Below are positions 26,444-35,585 of a stretch of DNA of 64,000 nt, in pieces; position 1 is the first letter of the stretch; each line of letters starts with the position of its first letter. Source of the DNA: Pseudomonas sp. BMS12 (lineage in GTDB: Bacteria; Pseudomonadota; Gammaproteobacteria; Pseudomonadales; Pseudomonadaceae); the NCBI RefSeq assembly GCF_001592875.1, contig NZ_LSOF01000007.1:152766-216765 (forward strand), read 5' to 3'. Position numbers and translations under genes: made by a program. The notes beneath the pieces are model-generated. The model was not told the DNA's origin. It made no database searches and saw nothing but the letters and a program-made list of their open reading frames with translations.

Positions 26444-27853
26444 ATGACCGAAGTCGCCCTCGCCCCCGATTCCGCACCGCGCCCGCCAGCGGTGATCCTG
26501 CAGCTGCTGGAGAAACTCGGCGTTCCCTGCCATATCCGCCTCGACCACCCCGCCCTGCCGGCCGCGCGCCGGGTCCAGGCCGCGCTGCTCGACGACGCGG
26601 TCGGCGCCCTGCTGGTGCTGTTCCCGCAGAGCCAGCTGCTCGACCTCAATCGCCTGGCCGAACTGACCGGGCGCAAGCTGGTGGCGGTCAAGCCCGAACG
26701 CATGGAGCGCATGCTCGGCAAACACAACCTGGCCATGCTCCCCGGCCTGCCGCCGCTGACCAGCTCGCCCTGCCTGTATGACGAACGCCTGCTGCAGGAG
26801 TCCAGCCTGCTGGTGGAGTCCGGCCAGCCTGGCGTGCTGCTGGAAATCGGCAGCGAGCACTACAAGAGCATCCTCCTGGCCAAGGCCAGCGCCGCGCGCT
26901 TCGGCGAGCCGGTCATCGACATTCGCCCCAACCTCGACCGCCCCGACGACGACCGCGCCGAGATCACCCAGGCCGTGCAGGCCTTCACCGCCCGGCGCAT
27001 CCAGCAGCGCCTGGAAGAGACCATCGAGATCCCGCCGCTGCCGGAAACCGCGCAGCGCATCATCAAGCTGCGCGTCGACCCGGACGCCACGGTGGACGAC
27101 ATCACCGGCGTGGTCGAGACCGACCCGGCCCTGGCCGCCCAGGTGGTCAGCTGGGCCGCGTCGCCCTACTACGCCGCGCCCGGCAAGATTCGCTCGGTGG
27201 AAGACGCCATCGTCCGCGTGCTGGGCTTCGACCTGGTGATCAACCTGGCCCTCGGCCTGGCCCTGGGCAAGACCCTGGCGCTGCCCAAGGATCAGCCGCA
27301 ACAGGCCACGCCCTACTGGCAGCAGGCGATCTACACCGCCGCGGTGATCGAAGGGCTGACCCGCGCCATGCCCCGCGCCCAGCGCCCGGAGGCCGGCCTG
27401 ACCTACCTCGCCGGGCTGCTGCACAACTTCGGCTACCTGGTGCTGGCGCATGTCTTTCCACCGCACTTCTCGCTGATCTGCCGGCACTTGGAGGTCAACC
27501 CGCACCTGTCCGCCGGCTATGTCGAGCAGCACCTGCTGGGCATCACCCGTGAGCAGATCGGTGCCTGGCTGATGCGTTTCTGGGACATGCCGGAGGAGCT
27601 GGCCAGCTCCCTGCGCTTCCAGCACGACCCGGACTACGACGGCGCCCATGCCGCCTACCCCAACCTGGTGTGCCTGGCGGTCAACCTGCTGCGCAGCCGT
27701 GGCATCGGCAACGGCCCGCAGAGCGAACTGCCGGACGCGCTGTTCGAACGCCTCGGCCTGAGCCGCGACAAGGCCGAGGATGCCCTGAACAAGGTGCTGC
27801 AGGCAGAAGTGGCGCTGCGCGAGCTGGCTTCGCAGTTCAATCACCCGCACTGA
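26444..27853 (+). CDS. YbaK-like deacylase domain fused to HDOD domain
   Basis: 469 residues. The N-terminal about 155 residues resemble aminoacyl-tRNA deacylase/YbaK domains (HIRLDHPALPAARRVQAALLDD and LLDLNRLAELTGRKLVAV). A C-terminal HDOD domain from about 200 (EIPPLPETAQRIIKLRVDPDATVDDITGVVETDPALAAQVV, then LLHNFGYLVL) belongs to a metal-less HD-like signalling family. Such fusions are typical of Pseudomonas near recG. The role is unknown; HDOD proteins often act in regulation. It is followed by a strong terminator. Confidence 0.88.
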   Translation: MTEVALAPDSAPRPPAVILQLLEKLGVPCHIRLDHPALPAARRVQAALLDDAVGALLVLFPQSQLLDLNRLAELTGRKLVAVKPERMERMLGKHNLAMLPGLPPLTSSPCLYDERLLQESSLLVESGQPGVLLEIGSEHYKSILLAKASAARFGEPVIDIRPNLDRPDDDRAEITQAVQAFTARRIQQRLEETIEIPPLPETAQRIIKLRVDPDATVDDITGVVETDPALAAQVVSWAASPYYAAPGKIRSVEDAIVRVLGFDLVINLALGLALGKTLALPKDQPQQATPYWQQAIYTAAVIEGLTRAMPRAQRPEAGLTYLAGLLHNFGYLVLAHVFPPHFSLICRHLEVNPHLSAGYVEQHLLGITREQIGAWLMRFWDMPEELASSLRFQHDPDYDGAHAAYPNLVCLAVNLLRSRGIGNGPQSELPDALFERLGLSRDKAEDALNKVLQAEVALRELASQFNHPH

Positions 27854-27873
27854 ATGCGCCACGCCGCATGAGG

Positions 27874-27898
27874 AAAAGGGGCCCGAGGGCCCCTTTTT
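27874..27898 (+). terminator. Intrinsic terminator after the HDOD gene
   Basis: GGGGCCC/GGGCCCC stem with a GA loop, flanked by AAAA on the left and TTTTT on the right; it can work in both directions, also ending the convergent DUF2059 gene. Confidence 0.9.
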
Positions 27899-27911
27899 CA
27901 TTGCTGTCTTT

Positions 27912-27950
27912 TGTGGGAGCGGCTTCAGCCGCGCAAGAGAGGCCGCTCTC
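27912..27950. repeat. REP-like palindrome
   Basis: TGTGGGAGCGGCTTCAGCCG with a further partial inverted unit (GAGAGGCCGCTCTC), between convergent genes. Same repeat family as 12918 and 48061. Confidence 0.75.
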
Positions 27951-27975
27951 AGGGCTTTCTCGTGAGCGCCACTCT

Positions 27976-28701
27976 CTACTTGAGCTGCGCGCGGCGCGTG
28001 GCGAATAGCTCGGGCAAAGCCTTGGCGCTGGCCTCGAGCACGGCGCGCAGCGGCGCCTGCTCGTACAGCGTCGCGTATTCGTCGAGCTGGTCGCTGGGCG
28101 TGGTGCGGTAGGCATAGAGCATGAAGGCCTCCACGCCACTGGCGCTGGAAGCACGCAACGGCGCCAACTGGGCTGCGGTCTGCTCGGCCAGGGCCTTCTC
28201 GTCGAGATCGCCACCACGGGCGCGCAGAGCCAACAGCGCCTGGGTCTTGCCCACTTCGTAACGCAACAGAGTGGCCAGTTCGGTGGTGTGCGCCGCCTGG
28301 TCCAGGCGCCGCACCAGGTCGAGACGGGCCTGGCGTGGCGGGCGCTCCTGCAGCTGCAGGCGGTAGGCGGCCAGGCCGCCATCCTCGCCCACCGCTCGTT
28401 CGGCAGCGGTGAACTGCCGGGCCAGCGGACTATCGAGCAACTGCAAGGCGGCGTCCAGTTGCTGCGGCTTGAGCTTGGGCGCCACCTGCTTGGCCAGGTC
28501 GGCACACAGCGGGCCGGCGGCAAACAGCGGCGCCAGAGCCTTCTGCTGCTCGGGGTTCATGCCGCGCTGCAGCAGTGGCAAGGTCTGCTCGCAGAGCAGC
28601 TGCACGCCCGCCAGCTCCAGCACGCGCTCGAGCGTGGCGTCTGCAGCCTGGGCCGGCAGGCTCAGCGAAAACAGCAGGGCGAAGGCGGAAAACAGGCGCA
28701 T
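27976..28701 (-). CDS. Secreted DUF2059-like protein
   Basis: 241 residues with a signal peptide (MRLFSAFALLFSLSLPAQA, cleavage about residue 19). The mature protein is helical and has two cysteines, one in LLCEQTLPLLQRG and one in GPLCADLAKQ, that could form a disulfide. A DUF2059-like pattern is seen toward the C-terminus (LRASSASGVEAFMLYAYRTTPSDQLDEYATLYE). ATG 28701 with GGAAGT upstream is preferred over the ATG at 28719. Periplasmic, function unknown. Confidence 0.8.
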   Translation of the reverse strand: MRLFSAFALLFSLSLPAQAADATLERVLELAGVQLLCEQTLPLLQRGMNPEQQKALAPLFAAGPLCADLAKQVAPKLKPQQLDAALQLLDSPLARQFTAAERAVGEDGGLAAYRLQLQERPPRQARLDLVRRLDQAAHTTELATLLRYEVGKTQALLALRARGGDLDEKALAEQTAAQLAPLRASSASGVEAFMLYAYRTTPSDQLDEYATLYEQAPLRAVLEASAKALPELFATRRAQLK

Positions 28702-28760
28702 AACGGGACTTCCATCCAAAGGGGCCAGCTTAGCGACATGAGCCCACAGGGGAACGCGAC

Positions 28761-29159
28761 TCAGGCCGCTTTCTTGAGCTCGCTGGGCTTTTTCTTCTTC
28801 GGCACCACATGCTTGAGCAGGCCCTGGAACCAGATCACCAGCGCCGGGTTGCCCTGGATCTGGATGTCCTTGTTCTGGATGCCCTGCATGAAGGCCAGCT
28901 GCTTGTTCTTGGCGTTCATGGTGGCAAAGCCGTAGACGGCATCCTTGAAGCCGATGGCGAAGGCCGGCTCCTTGGCGGCACCCGCATGGCTGCTGACGCG
29001 CTGATCCTTGATCCGGTAATGACGCGCGACCTTGCCGTCCAGGGTGTGCAACTGGAATACCAGCTCCTTGCCCTCCAGCTGCTGCTGAAAGTCGGCGTTA
29101 CTGCGGCTGGCTTTGGCCATCAGGCGGCCCAGCATCCAGAGGAGAAAGCGGAATTTCAT
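28761..29159 (-). CDS. SCP2-like sterol-carrier domain protein
   Basis: 132 residues. The small alpha/beta fold pattern resembles SCP-2/lipid-binding domains: ELVFQLHTLDGKVARHYRIKDQRV, then PAFAIGFKDAVYGFATMNAKNKQLAFMQG and IQIQGNPALVIWFQGLL. The C-terminus is very basic (VPKKKKPSELKKAA). No signal peptide. ATG 29159 is used; the frame extends 13 codons further but without better start signals. Function unknown, possibly lipid or hydrophobic-ligand binding. Confidence 0.7.
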   Translation of the reverse strand: MKFRFLLWMLGRLMAKASRSNADFQQQLEGKELVFQLHTLDGKVARHYRIKDQRVSSHAGAAKEPAFAIGFKDAVYGFATMNAKNKQLAFMQGIQNKDIQIQGNPALVIWFQGLLKHVVPKKKKPSELKKAA

Positions 29160-29253
29160 GGCACGCGGCCTCACGGGTAGGGGAAATCGGCGGCGCATTG
29201 TAGCGGTTTGCGCGGGCGACTACATCCTGAAGGCGGGCGGGTAGCGGAGGGTC

Positions 29254-29278
29254 GACCCGGAGCCTTGGGCTCCGGGTC
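29254..29278 (-). terminator. Stem-loop after HU gene
   Basis: GACCCGGAGCC (29254-29264) pairs perfectly with GGCTCCGGGTC (29268-29278), 9 bp beyond the HU stop. No clear U-tract. Confidence 0.6.
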
Positions 29279-29287
29279 GGAGCTGGC

Positions 29288-29560
29288 TCAGTTGACGGCG
29301 TCTTTGAGGGATTTGCCCGGTTTGAAAGCCACGGTGTTGCTGGCCTTGATCTTCACCGGTGCACCGGTTTGCGGGTTCTTGCCGGTGCGGGCACCACGGT
29401 GGCGCTGCAGGAAAGTACCAAAGCCGACCAGAGTGACACTGTCCTTGCGGTTCAGCGCGCTGGTGATTTCTTCGAGCACGGCGTTGAGTACGCGGTTGGC
29501 CTGGTCTTTGGTCAGATCAGCCTTTTCGGCAATTGCCGCGGCGAGTTCAGGTTTACGCAT
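29288..29560 (-). CDS. HU-family DNA-binding protein
   Basis: 90 residues, standard HU/IHF length. MRKPELAAAIAEKADLTKDQANRVLNAVLEEI forms the dimerisation helices. VTLVGFGTFLQRHRGARTGKNPQTGAPVKI is the body with the RTGKNPQTG DNA-binding arm, and AFKPGKSLKDAV is the end. A nucleoid-associated architectural protein. The 232 bp upstream of ATG 29560 contain no further gene and presumably hold its promoter; a poly-GTT stretch lies just upstream of the start. Confidence 0.95.
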   Translation of the reverse strand: MRKPELAAAIAEKADLTKDQANRVLNAVLEEITSALNRKDSVTLVGFGTFLQRHRGARTGKNPQTGAPVKIKASNTVAFKPGKSLKDAVN

Positions 29561-29792
29561 AGATGCCTCTTTGACGGTTTGTTGTTGTTGTGTCCGTGCT
29601 GTCCGTCCAGAACAGCGCCAAAGGCGCCGCAACGGCTCTGCGCTGCGGCAGACCAGGGGAGAATGGCACGCCATCCGGTACTGCGCCAGTACTGACGAGC
29701 AGTTTGCCGGGGCAAAAACGTGGCGTTCCAGACAGAACAGCCGCCATACACGCCATCTGCGACTAAAGAACAGAACGTCCGTGCCGGAAACA

Positions 29793-29822
29793 CAAACGGC
29801 GGCCCGAGGGCCGCCGTTTGTC
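29793..29822 (-). terminator. Terminator downstream of rubredoxin
   Basis: AAACGGCGGCCC/GGGCCGCCGTTT stem with a GA-containing loop, 15 bp beyond the rubredoxin stop, followed on the minus strand by TGTGTTT. Confidence 0.8.
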
Positions 29823-29836
29823 TTGAACCTGTCTAA

Positions 29837-30004
29837 TCAGCCGATCTCGATCATCTCGAAGTCAGCCTTGCCCACGCCGCAGTCCGGGCACAGCCAATCG
29901 GCCGGTACGTCTTCCCAGCGGGTGCCGGCGGCGATGCCGTCATCGGGCCAACCCTGGCTCTCGTCATAGATCAGACCACAGACCACACATTGCCACTTCT
30001 TCAT
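29837..30004 (-). CDS. rubA: Rubredoxin
   Basis: 55 residues, the classical rubredoxin size. The iron-binding cysteine pairs are CVVCG (near residue 6) and CPDCG (near residue 39), with the conserved [21 protein letters not shown] between them. A small redox carrier that passes electrons from rubredoxin reductase to acceptors such as alkane hydroxylase. Pseudomonas species often have two tandem rubredoxin genes at this locus next to ubiC; only one is present here. ATG 30004. Confidence 0.97.
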   Translation of the reverse strand: MKKWQCVVCGLIYDESQGWPDDGIAAGTRWEDVPADWLCPDCGVGKADFEMIEIG

Positions 30005-30157
30005 GCTCTACCTCATCACGGGCGGCCTCTGGCGGACCTTGCCCTGGTTAAAAATTCAGCAGGCTTTGTACTGATATGGGCGCCACAGCGCAAGTGTTCG
30101 GCGCCGCGGCCCGCCGTGCTAAGCTCGCCGCCTCCGCAGCCGACCCAACCCTTGCCC

Positions 30158-30691
30158 GTGCTCGTCCACCCGCCTCGCTGGCTCAGCGCCGCCCAATTGC
30201 ACCCCGCCCCCGCACCGTTGCTGCGCAACTGGCTGTTCGATCAGGACTCGCTGACGCGCCGTCTGACGGCACTGAGCGCCGGGCGCTTCGCCGTACAGCC
30301 CTTGCACCAGGGTTGGCAGAACCTGCGCCAGGATGAATGCACAGCCTTGCAAGTGCCCAGCGGCAGCCAGGGCTGGGTGCGCGAAGTGTTCCTCCAGGGC
30401 GCCGGCGCCAACTGGGTGTTCGCCCGCAGCGTGGCGGCACGCACGGCGCTGGAAGGCTCCGGTTTCGAGCTGGGCAAGCTGGGTAGCCGTTCCCTCGGCG
30501 AACTGCTGTTCAGCGACCGCGCCTTTGTCCGTGGCGAACTGCAGGTCTGTCGTTACCCGGCCGCCTGGCTGCCGACCGATGTACGTGCCGAGCAGCTGTG
30601 GGGGCGCCGTTCGTGCTTTCGCCGCGACGGCCTCGGCGTGCTGGTCGCCGAGGTCTTTCTGCCGGCATTCTGGACACAGGCCGAGCAGTAG
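30158..30691 (+). CDS. ubiC: Chorismate--pyruvate lyase
   Basis: About 177 residues. Converts chorismate to 4-hydroxybenzoate plus pyruvate, the first step of ubiquinone synthesis. Typical blocks are LRNWLFDQDSLTRRL, WVREVFL and ARTALEGSGFELGKLGSRSLGELLF, ending with LWGRRSCFRRDGLGVLVAEVFLPAFW. The start is uncertain: GTG 30158 is used, TTG 30152 is equally possible, and no ATG lies in this frame near the domain start. Followed 115 bp later by ubiA, its pathway partner. Confidence 0.88.
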   Translation: MLVHPPRWLSAAQLHPAPAPLLRNWLFDQDSLTRRLTALSAGRFAVQPLHQGWQNLRQDECTALQVPSGSQGWVREVFLQGAGANWVFARSVAARTALEGSGFELGKLGSRSLGELLFSDRAFVRGELQVCRYPAAWLPTDVRAEQLWGRRSCFRRDGLGVLVAEVFLPAFWTQAEQ

Positions 30692-30806
30692 ACACCAAGC
30701 GCTCCGCTCGCGAATTTGTGCGGACCGCCCCGCTTCGCGAACAGAGCTCGCTCCTCCAGAGCGACACCCGCCCGTATAATCGGCGCACTTCGTCCGGAGG
30801 CCGCCG

Positions 30807-31700
30807 ATGTACCAGTCCTTTCTGCTCGCCCTCAATCGCCTGCACCCACGCAGCTGGGACTTCATCCAGCTGATGCGCCTGGACAAACCGATCGGCATCT
30901 ACCTGCTGCTGTGGCCGACCCTCTGGGCCCTGTGGGTCGCCAGCAAGGGTGTGCCGGACTTCAAGCTGCTGTTCATCTTCGTGGTCGGCGTGCTGCTGAT
31001 GCGCGCCGCCGGTTGCGTGATCAACGACTATGCTGACCGCAACTTCGACGGCCATGTCGCGCGCACCAAGGCCCGCCCGCTGGCCGAGGGCCGGGTGACG
31101 CCGCGCGAGGCGCTGATTCTGTTCGCCGTGCTGGTGGGGCTGAGCTTCATCCTGGTGCTGTTCACCAACCTGACCACCATTCTGCTGTCGTTCGGCGGCC
31201 TGGCTCTGGCCGCCTGCTACCCCTTCATGAAGCGCTACACCTACTACCCGCAAGTGGTACTGGGCGCGGCCTTCAGCTGGGGCATGCCGATGACCTTCAG
31301 CGCCGTGACTGGGCACCTGCCGCCACCCGAGGCCTGGCTGCTGTATATCGCCAACCTGCTGTGGACGGTGGCCTACGACACCTACTACGCCATGACCGAC
31401 CGCGAGGACGACCTGAAGATCGACGTCAAATCCACCGCCATCCTGTTCGGCGAGGCCGACCGCGTCGTCATCCTCAGCCTGCAGGTTCTGGCCCTGCTGT
31501 GCCTGGCCATGGCCGGCACGCGCTTTGGCTTAGGACTCTGGTTCCTGTTCGGCCTGTTCGCCGCCGCGGCCTGCTTCGCCTGGGAATTCTGGAGCACGCG
31601 CAACCGCGAACCGAAGGCCTGCTTCGCCGCCTTCCTGCACAACCACTGGGCCGGGCTGGCGATCTTCGTCGGCATTCTGGTGGATTACGCATTAAGGTAG
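30807..31700 (+). CDS. ubiA: 4-hydroxybenzoate octaprenyltransferase
   Basis: 297-residue inner-membrane prenyltransferase with about eight or nine helices. Attaches the polyprenyl chain to 4-hydroxybenzoate. The two Asp-rich motifs are present: [20 protein letters not shown] (N/DxxxD near residue 72) and [14 protein letters not shown]. The N-terminal [20 protein letters not shown] is typical. Pairs with UbiC. Start ATG 30807 with CGGAGG upstream. Confidence 0.97.
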   Translation: MYQSFLLALNRLHPRSWDFIQLMRLDKPIGIYLLLWPTLWALWVASKGVPDFKLLFIFVVGVLLMRAAGCVINDYADRNFDGHVARTKARPLAEGRVTPREALILFAVLVGLSFILVLFTNLTTILLSFGGLALAACYPFMKRYTYYPQVVLGAAFSWGMPMTFSAVTGHLPPPEAWLLYIANLLWTVAYDTYYAMTDREDDLKIDVKSTAILFGEADRVVILSLQVLALLCLAMAGTRFGLGLWFLFGLFAAAACFAWEFWSTRNREPKACFAAFLHNHWAGLAIFVGILVDYALR

Positions 31701-31717
31701 CCGAGCGTGCCGCAGGG

Positions 31718-31735
31718 CTGTCACATCGCTGCAAT
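31718..31735 (+). promoter_or_regulatory. Pho box upstream of phoB
   Basis: CTGTCAC ATCG CTGCAAT: two 7 bp half-sites separated by 4 bp, the PhoB-binding arrangement (consensus CTGTCAT-N4-CTGTCAT). It lies 51 bp before the phoB ATG, with TATCTAAT as a possible -10 just downstream. Indicates autoregulation of phoBR. Confidence 0.8.
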
Positions 31736-31785
31736 AATTCCGTTATCTAATGCGGCGCAAGACAGAACGACCCGAGGCTCGACCC

Positions 31786-32475
<690 letters not shown>

Positions 32476-32506
32476 TCCCGGCGTAGCCAGAGTAAGGACG
32501 CGATAG

Positions 32507-33811
32507 GTGAATTCGAACTGGCGGGGCGCGGTCATGCGCCATCTGCTGCTGATCCTGCTGGCCTGCGGACTGCTCGGCCTGATCAGCGGCCAGTATGCCT
32601 GGGCACTGGTCCTGGGCCTCGGCGCCTACCTGCTCTGGCATATCAAGCAACTGCTGCGTCTGCACCACTGGCTGCGCACTCGCCAACCGGATGAGGCGCC
32701 ACCGGAAGGCTACGGCCTGTGGGGCGAAGTATTCGACAACATCTACCACCTGCAGCGCCGCGACCAGCGTGTGCGCGGCCGGCTGCAGGCGGTGATCGAT
32801 CGCGTGCAGGAGTCCACGGCGGCCCTGCGCGATGCCGTGGTCATGCTCGATGCCGACGGCAATCTGGAGTGGTGGAATCACGCCGCCGAGCAACTGCTGG
32901 GGCTGAAGACGCCACAGGACAGCGGCCAGACCATCACCAACCTGGTGCGTCACCCGGGCTTCAAGGAGTACTTCGAGACCGGCAACTTTCAGGAGCCCCT
33001 GGATCTGCCGTCGCCGGCCGACGACCGCAAACAGCTGCAGTTCCAGATCACCCAGTACGGCAATCGCGAACACCTGATGCTGGTGCGCGACGTTACCCGC
33101 CTGCATCTGCTCGAACAAATGCGCAAGGACTTCATCGCCAACGTGTCCCACGAACTGCGCACACCGTTGACGGTGATCGCCGGGTATCTGGAGACCCTGC
33201 TGGACAACGTCGAAGACGTCAATCCACGCTGGCTGCGCGCCCTGCAGCAGATGCAGCAACAAGGCGCGCGCATGCAGAGCCTGCTCAATGACCTGCTCCT
33301 GCTGGCCAAGCTGGAAGCCACCGACTACCCCTCGGACAACCAGCCGGTGGCCGTCGACCTGCTGCTGCTGTCCATCAAGAACGACGCCCAGGCCCTGTCC
33401 GGCAGCCGCAACCACCGCATCAGCCTGGAAGCCGACGCCAGCCTGCGCCTCAAGGGCAGCGAGGCCGAACTCCGCAGCGCCTTCTCCAACCTGGTGTTCA
33501 ATGCGGTGAAGTACAGCCCGGAGGACAGCGAGATCCGCATCCGCTGGTGGGGCGACGAACTGGGCGGCCACTTCAGCGTGGCCGACAGCGGCATCGGCAT
33601 CGAGGCCAAGCACCTGCCGCGTCTGACCGAGCGCTTCTACCGGGTCGACTCCAGCCGCGCCAGCAGCACCGGCGGCACTGGCCTCGGCCTGGCCATCGTC
33701 AAGCATGTGCTGCTGCGCCACCGCGCGCGCCTGGACATCAGCAGCGTGATGGGCAAAGGCAGCACCTTTACCTGCCACTTCCCGCTGCAGCAGCTGAACC
33801 GCCGCAATTGA
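32507..33811 (+). CDS. phoR: Phosphate regulon sensor histidine kinase PhoR
   Basis: 434 residues, normal length. Two N-terminal membrane segments (MRHLLLILLACGLLG and YAWALVLGLGAYLLW) are followed by a PAS-like domain (about 95-200). The phospho-acceptor is His215 (FIANVSHELRTPLTVIAGYLE). N, G1 and G2 boxes are seen in FSNLVFNAVKYSP, VADSGIGIEA and STGGTGLGLAIVKH. Start GTG 32507 is preceded by AAGGA. 31 bp after phoB; partners with PhoU and the Pst transporter for inhibition in high phosphate. Confidence 0.97.
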   Translation: MNSNWRGAVMRHLLLILLACGLLGLISGQYAWALVLGLGAYLLWHIKQLLRLHHWLRTRQPDEAPPEGYGLWGEVFDNIYHLQRRDQRVRGRLQAVIDRVQESTAALRDAVVMLDADGNLEWWNHAAEQLLGLKTPQDSGQTITNLVRHPGFKEYFETGNFQEPLDLPSPADDRKQLQFQITQYGNREHLMLVRDVTRLHLLEQMRKDFIANVSHELRTPLTVIAGYLETLLDNVEDVNPRWLRALQQMQQQGARMQSLLNDLLLLAKLEATDYPSDNQPVAVDLLLLSIKNDAQALSGSRNHRISLEADASLRLKGSEAELRSAFSNLVFNAVKYSPEDSEIRIRWWGDELGGHFSVADSGIGIEAKHLPRLTERFYRVDSSRASSTGGTGLGLAIVKHVLLRHRARLDISSVMGKGSTFTCHFPLQQLNRRN

Positions 33812-33880
33812 CTGCCGCCGGCTTGCAATAGTCGACGGCAGCCGCCACCCTTGTGCGGTCTTTAGCCATCTAGCCCCTCC

Positions 33881-35221
33881 ATGGACCCCTCCACGAACCT
33901 TTCCGCCCCCACCCTCTTCGCCGATCTCGGCCTCGTCCTGTTCGCCCTCTTTCTCGTCCTGCTCAACGGCTTCTTCGTTGCGGCCGAGTTCGCCATGGTC
34001 AAGCTGCGCGCGACCAAGGTGGAAACCATCGTCGAACAGCACGGCTGGCGCGGCGTCATCCTGCGCAAGGTACACGGCCAGCTGGACGCCTACCTGTCGG
34101 CCTGCCAGCTGGGTATCACCCTGGCCTCTCTTGGTCTCGGCTGGGTCGGCGAGCCGGCCTTCGCCGAACTGCTCACGCCGCTGCTGAGCATGCTCGGCAT
34201 CGAGTCGGAGAAGCTGGTGCACGGCATCGCCTTCTTCTTCGCCTTCTTCATCATTTCCTATCTGCACATCGTGGTCGGCGAGCTGGCACCGAAGTCCTGG
34301 GCGATCCGCAAGCCCGAGCTGCTGTCGCTGTGGACCGCCGCGCCGCTGTACGCCTTCTACTGGCTGATGTATCCGGCCATCTACCTGCTCAACGCCAGCG
34401 CCAACGCCATTCTGCGAATCGCCGGCCAGGGCGAGCCAGGGCCGCACCACGAGCACCACTACAGCCGCGACGAGCTCAAGCTGATCCTGCACTCCAGTCG
34501 CGCCCGCGACCCCAGCGACCAGGACATGCGTGTGTTGGCCTCGGCCGTGGAGCTGGGTGAGCTGGAAGTGGTGGACTGGGCCAATTCGCGCGAGGACCTG
34601 GTGTACATCGACCTCGGCGCCAAGCTCGACGAGCTGTTCAACCTGTTCCGCCGCCACAAGTTCAGCCGCTTCCCGGTGTACGACGAAGCCGCCGGCAACT
34701 TCGTCGGCGTGCTGCACATCAAAGACCTGCTGCTGCAGCTCAGCCTCCTGGAAATGCTGCCATCCAAGTTCAACATCGCCGAGCTGATGCGGCCGATCGA
34801 GCGGGTCAGCAAGCACCTGCCGCTGTCCAACCTGCTGGAGCAGTTCCGTCAGGGCGGCGCACACTTCGCCCTGGTCGAGGAGGCCGACGGCAAGGTGGTC
34901 GGTTTCCTGACCATGGAAGATGTGCTGGAGGTGCTGGTCGGCGACATCCAGGACGAGCACCACAAGGCCGAGCGCGGCGTGCTCGCGTACCAGCCGGGCA
35001 AGCTGCTGGTACGCGGCGACACCCCGCTGTTCAAGGTCGAGCGCCTGCTCGGCATCGACCTCGACCACCTCGAGGCGGAAACCCTGGCCGGGCTGGTCTA
35101 CGAAGCGCTGAATCGCGTCCCGGACGAGGACGAGGTGCTGGAGACCGAAGGCCTGCGCATCATCGTCAAGAAGATGAAAGGCCCGAAGATCGTCCTGGCC
35201 AAGGTGCTGCGCCTGGACTGA
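33881..35221 (+). CDS. CNNM/CorC-HlyC family membrane protein (hemolysin-type)
   Basis: 446 residues. An N-terminal DUF21/CNNM transmembrane domain (about 1-200) has four helices (LVLFALFLVLLNGFFVAAEFAMVKLR and ...IISYLHIVVGELAPKSWAIRKPE). A CBS-domain pair follows in the middle (FSRFPVYDEAAGNFVGVLHIKD, then HFALVEEADGKVVGFLTMEDVLEVLVGDIQDE), and a C-terminal CorC_HlyC domain ends IIVKKMKGPKIVLAKVLRLD. The family is linked to Mg2+/Co2+ efflux or tolerance; the old hemolysin label is misleading. ATG 33881, 69 bp after phoR. Confidence 0.93.
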   Translation: MDPSTNLSAPTLFADLGLVLFALFLVLLNGFFVAAEFAMVKLRATKVETIVEQHGWRGVILRKVHGQLDAYLSACQLGITLASLGLGWVGEPAFAELLTPLLSMLGIESEKLVHGIAFFFAFFIISYLHIVVGELAPKSWAIRKPELLSLWTAAPLYAFYWLMYPAIYLLNASANAILRIAGQGEPGPHHEHHYSRDELKLILHSSRARDPSDQDMRVLASAVELGELEVVDWANSREDLVYIDLGAKLDELFNLFRRHKFSRFPVYDEAAGNFVGVLHIKDLLLQLSLLEMLPSKFNIAELMRPIERVSKHLPLSNLLEQFRQGGAHFALVEEADGKVVGFLTMEDVLEVLVGDIQDEHHKAERGVLAYQPGKLLVRGDTPLFKVERLLGIDLDHLEAETLAGLVYEALNRVPDEDEVLETEGLRIIVKKMKGPKIVLAKVLRLD

Positions 35222-35239
35222 GCCCAGCCCGGCGCGCTG

Positions 35240-35488
35240 TCAGTGCAGCGCCAGGCCGCGATCCAGATGCTGATCCACCAGCCACTTGCCATGGGCCAGG
35301 GAGGCCCGCTGGGCGCTGTCCAGATCGGCCAGGAAGGCGTTCTTCACCGGTAGCGGGATGCGCCGGGTAGCATGCCCATCCGGCAGGGTGATCTTGCAGC
35401 CTGCGGCCCAGGGCGTAGGAATGCCTGGGTGCTCGATGATGGCCGCGCTGATGGCATGATCGCGATAGGTGCAGTGCAGATTGTTCAT
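35240..35488 (-). CDS. Small hypothetical protein
   Basis: 82 residues, soluble, no signal peptide: begins MNNLHCTYRDHAISAAIIEHPG and has a beta-rich N-terminal half, then KNAFLADLDSAQRASLAHGKWLVDQHLD. No recognised domain. Convergent with the CNNM gene and downstream of a diguanylate cyclase; probably a conserved Pseudomonas protein. Start ATG 35488 is used because further upstream translation is low-complexity. Confidence 0.6.
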   Translation of the reverse strand: MNNLHCTYRDHAISAAIIEHPGIPTPWAAGCKITLPDGHATRRIPLPVKNAFLADLDSAQRASLAHGKWLVDQHLDRGLALH

Positions 35489-35585
35489 GGTCTTGGCCTC
35501 GCTCAGATGACGCCGCGAACGGCGGGTGGGCGTGCTTTTCACCTTAACGCCATAACCCGCACGTTCACCGTCACCCGACCAAGGG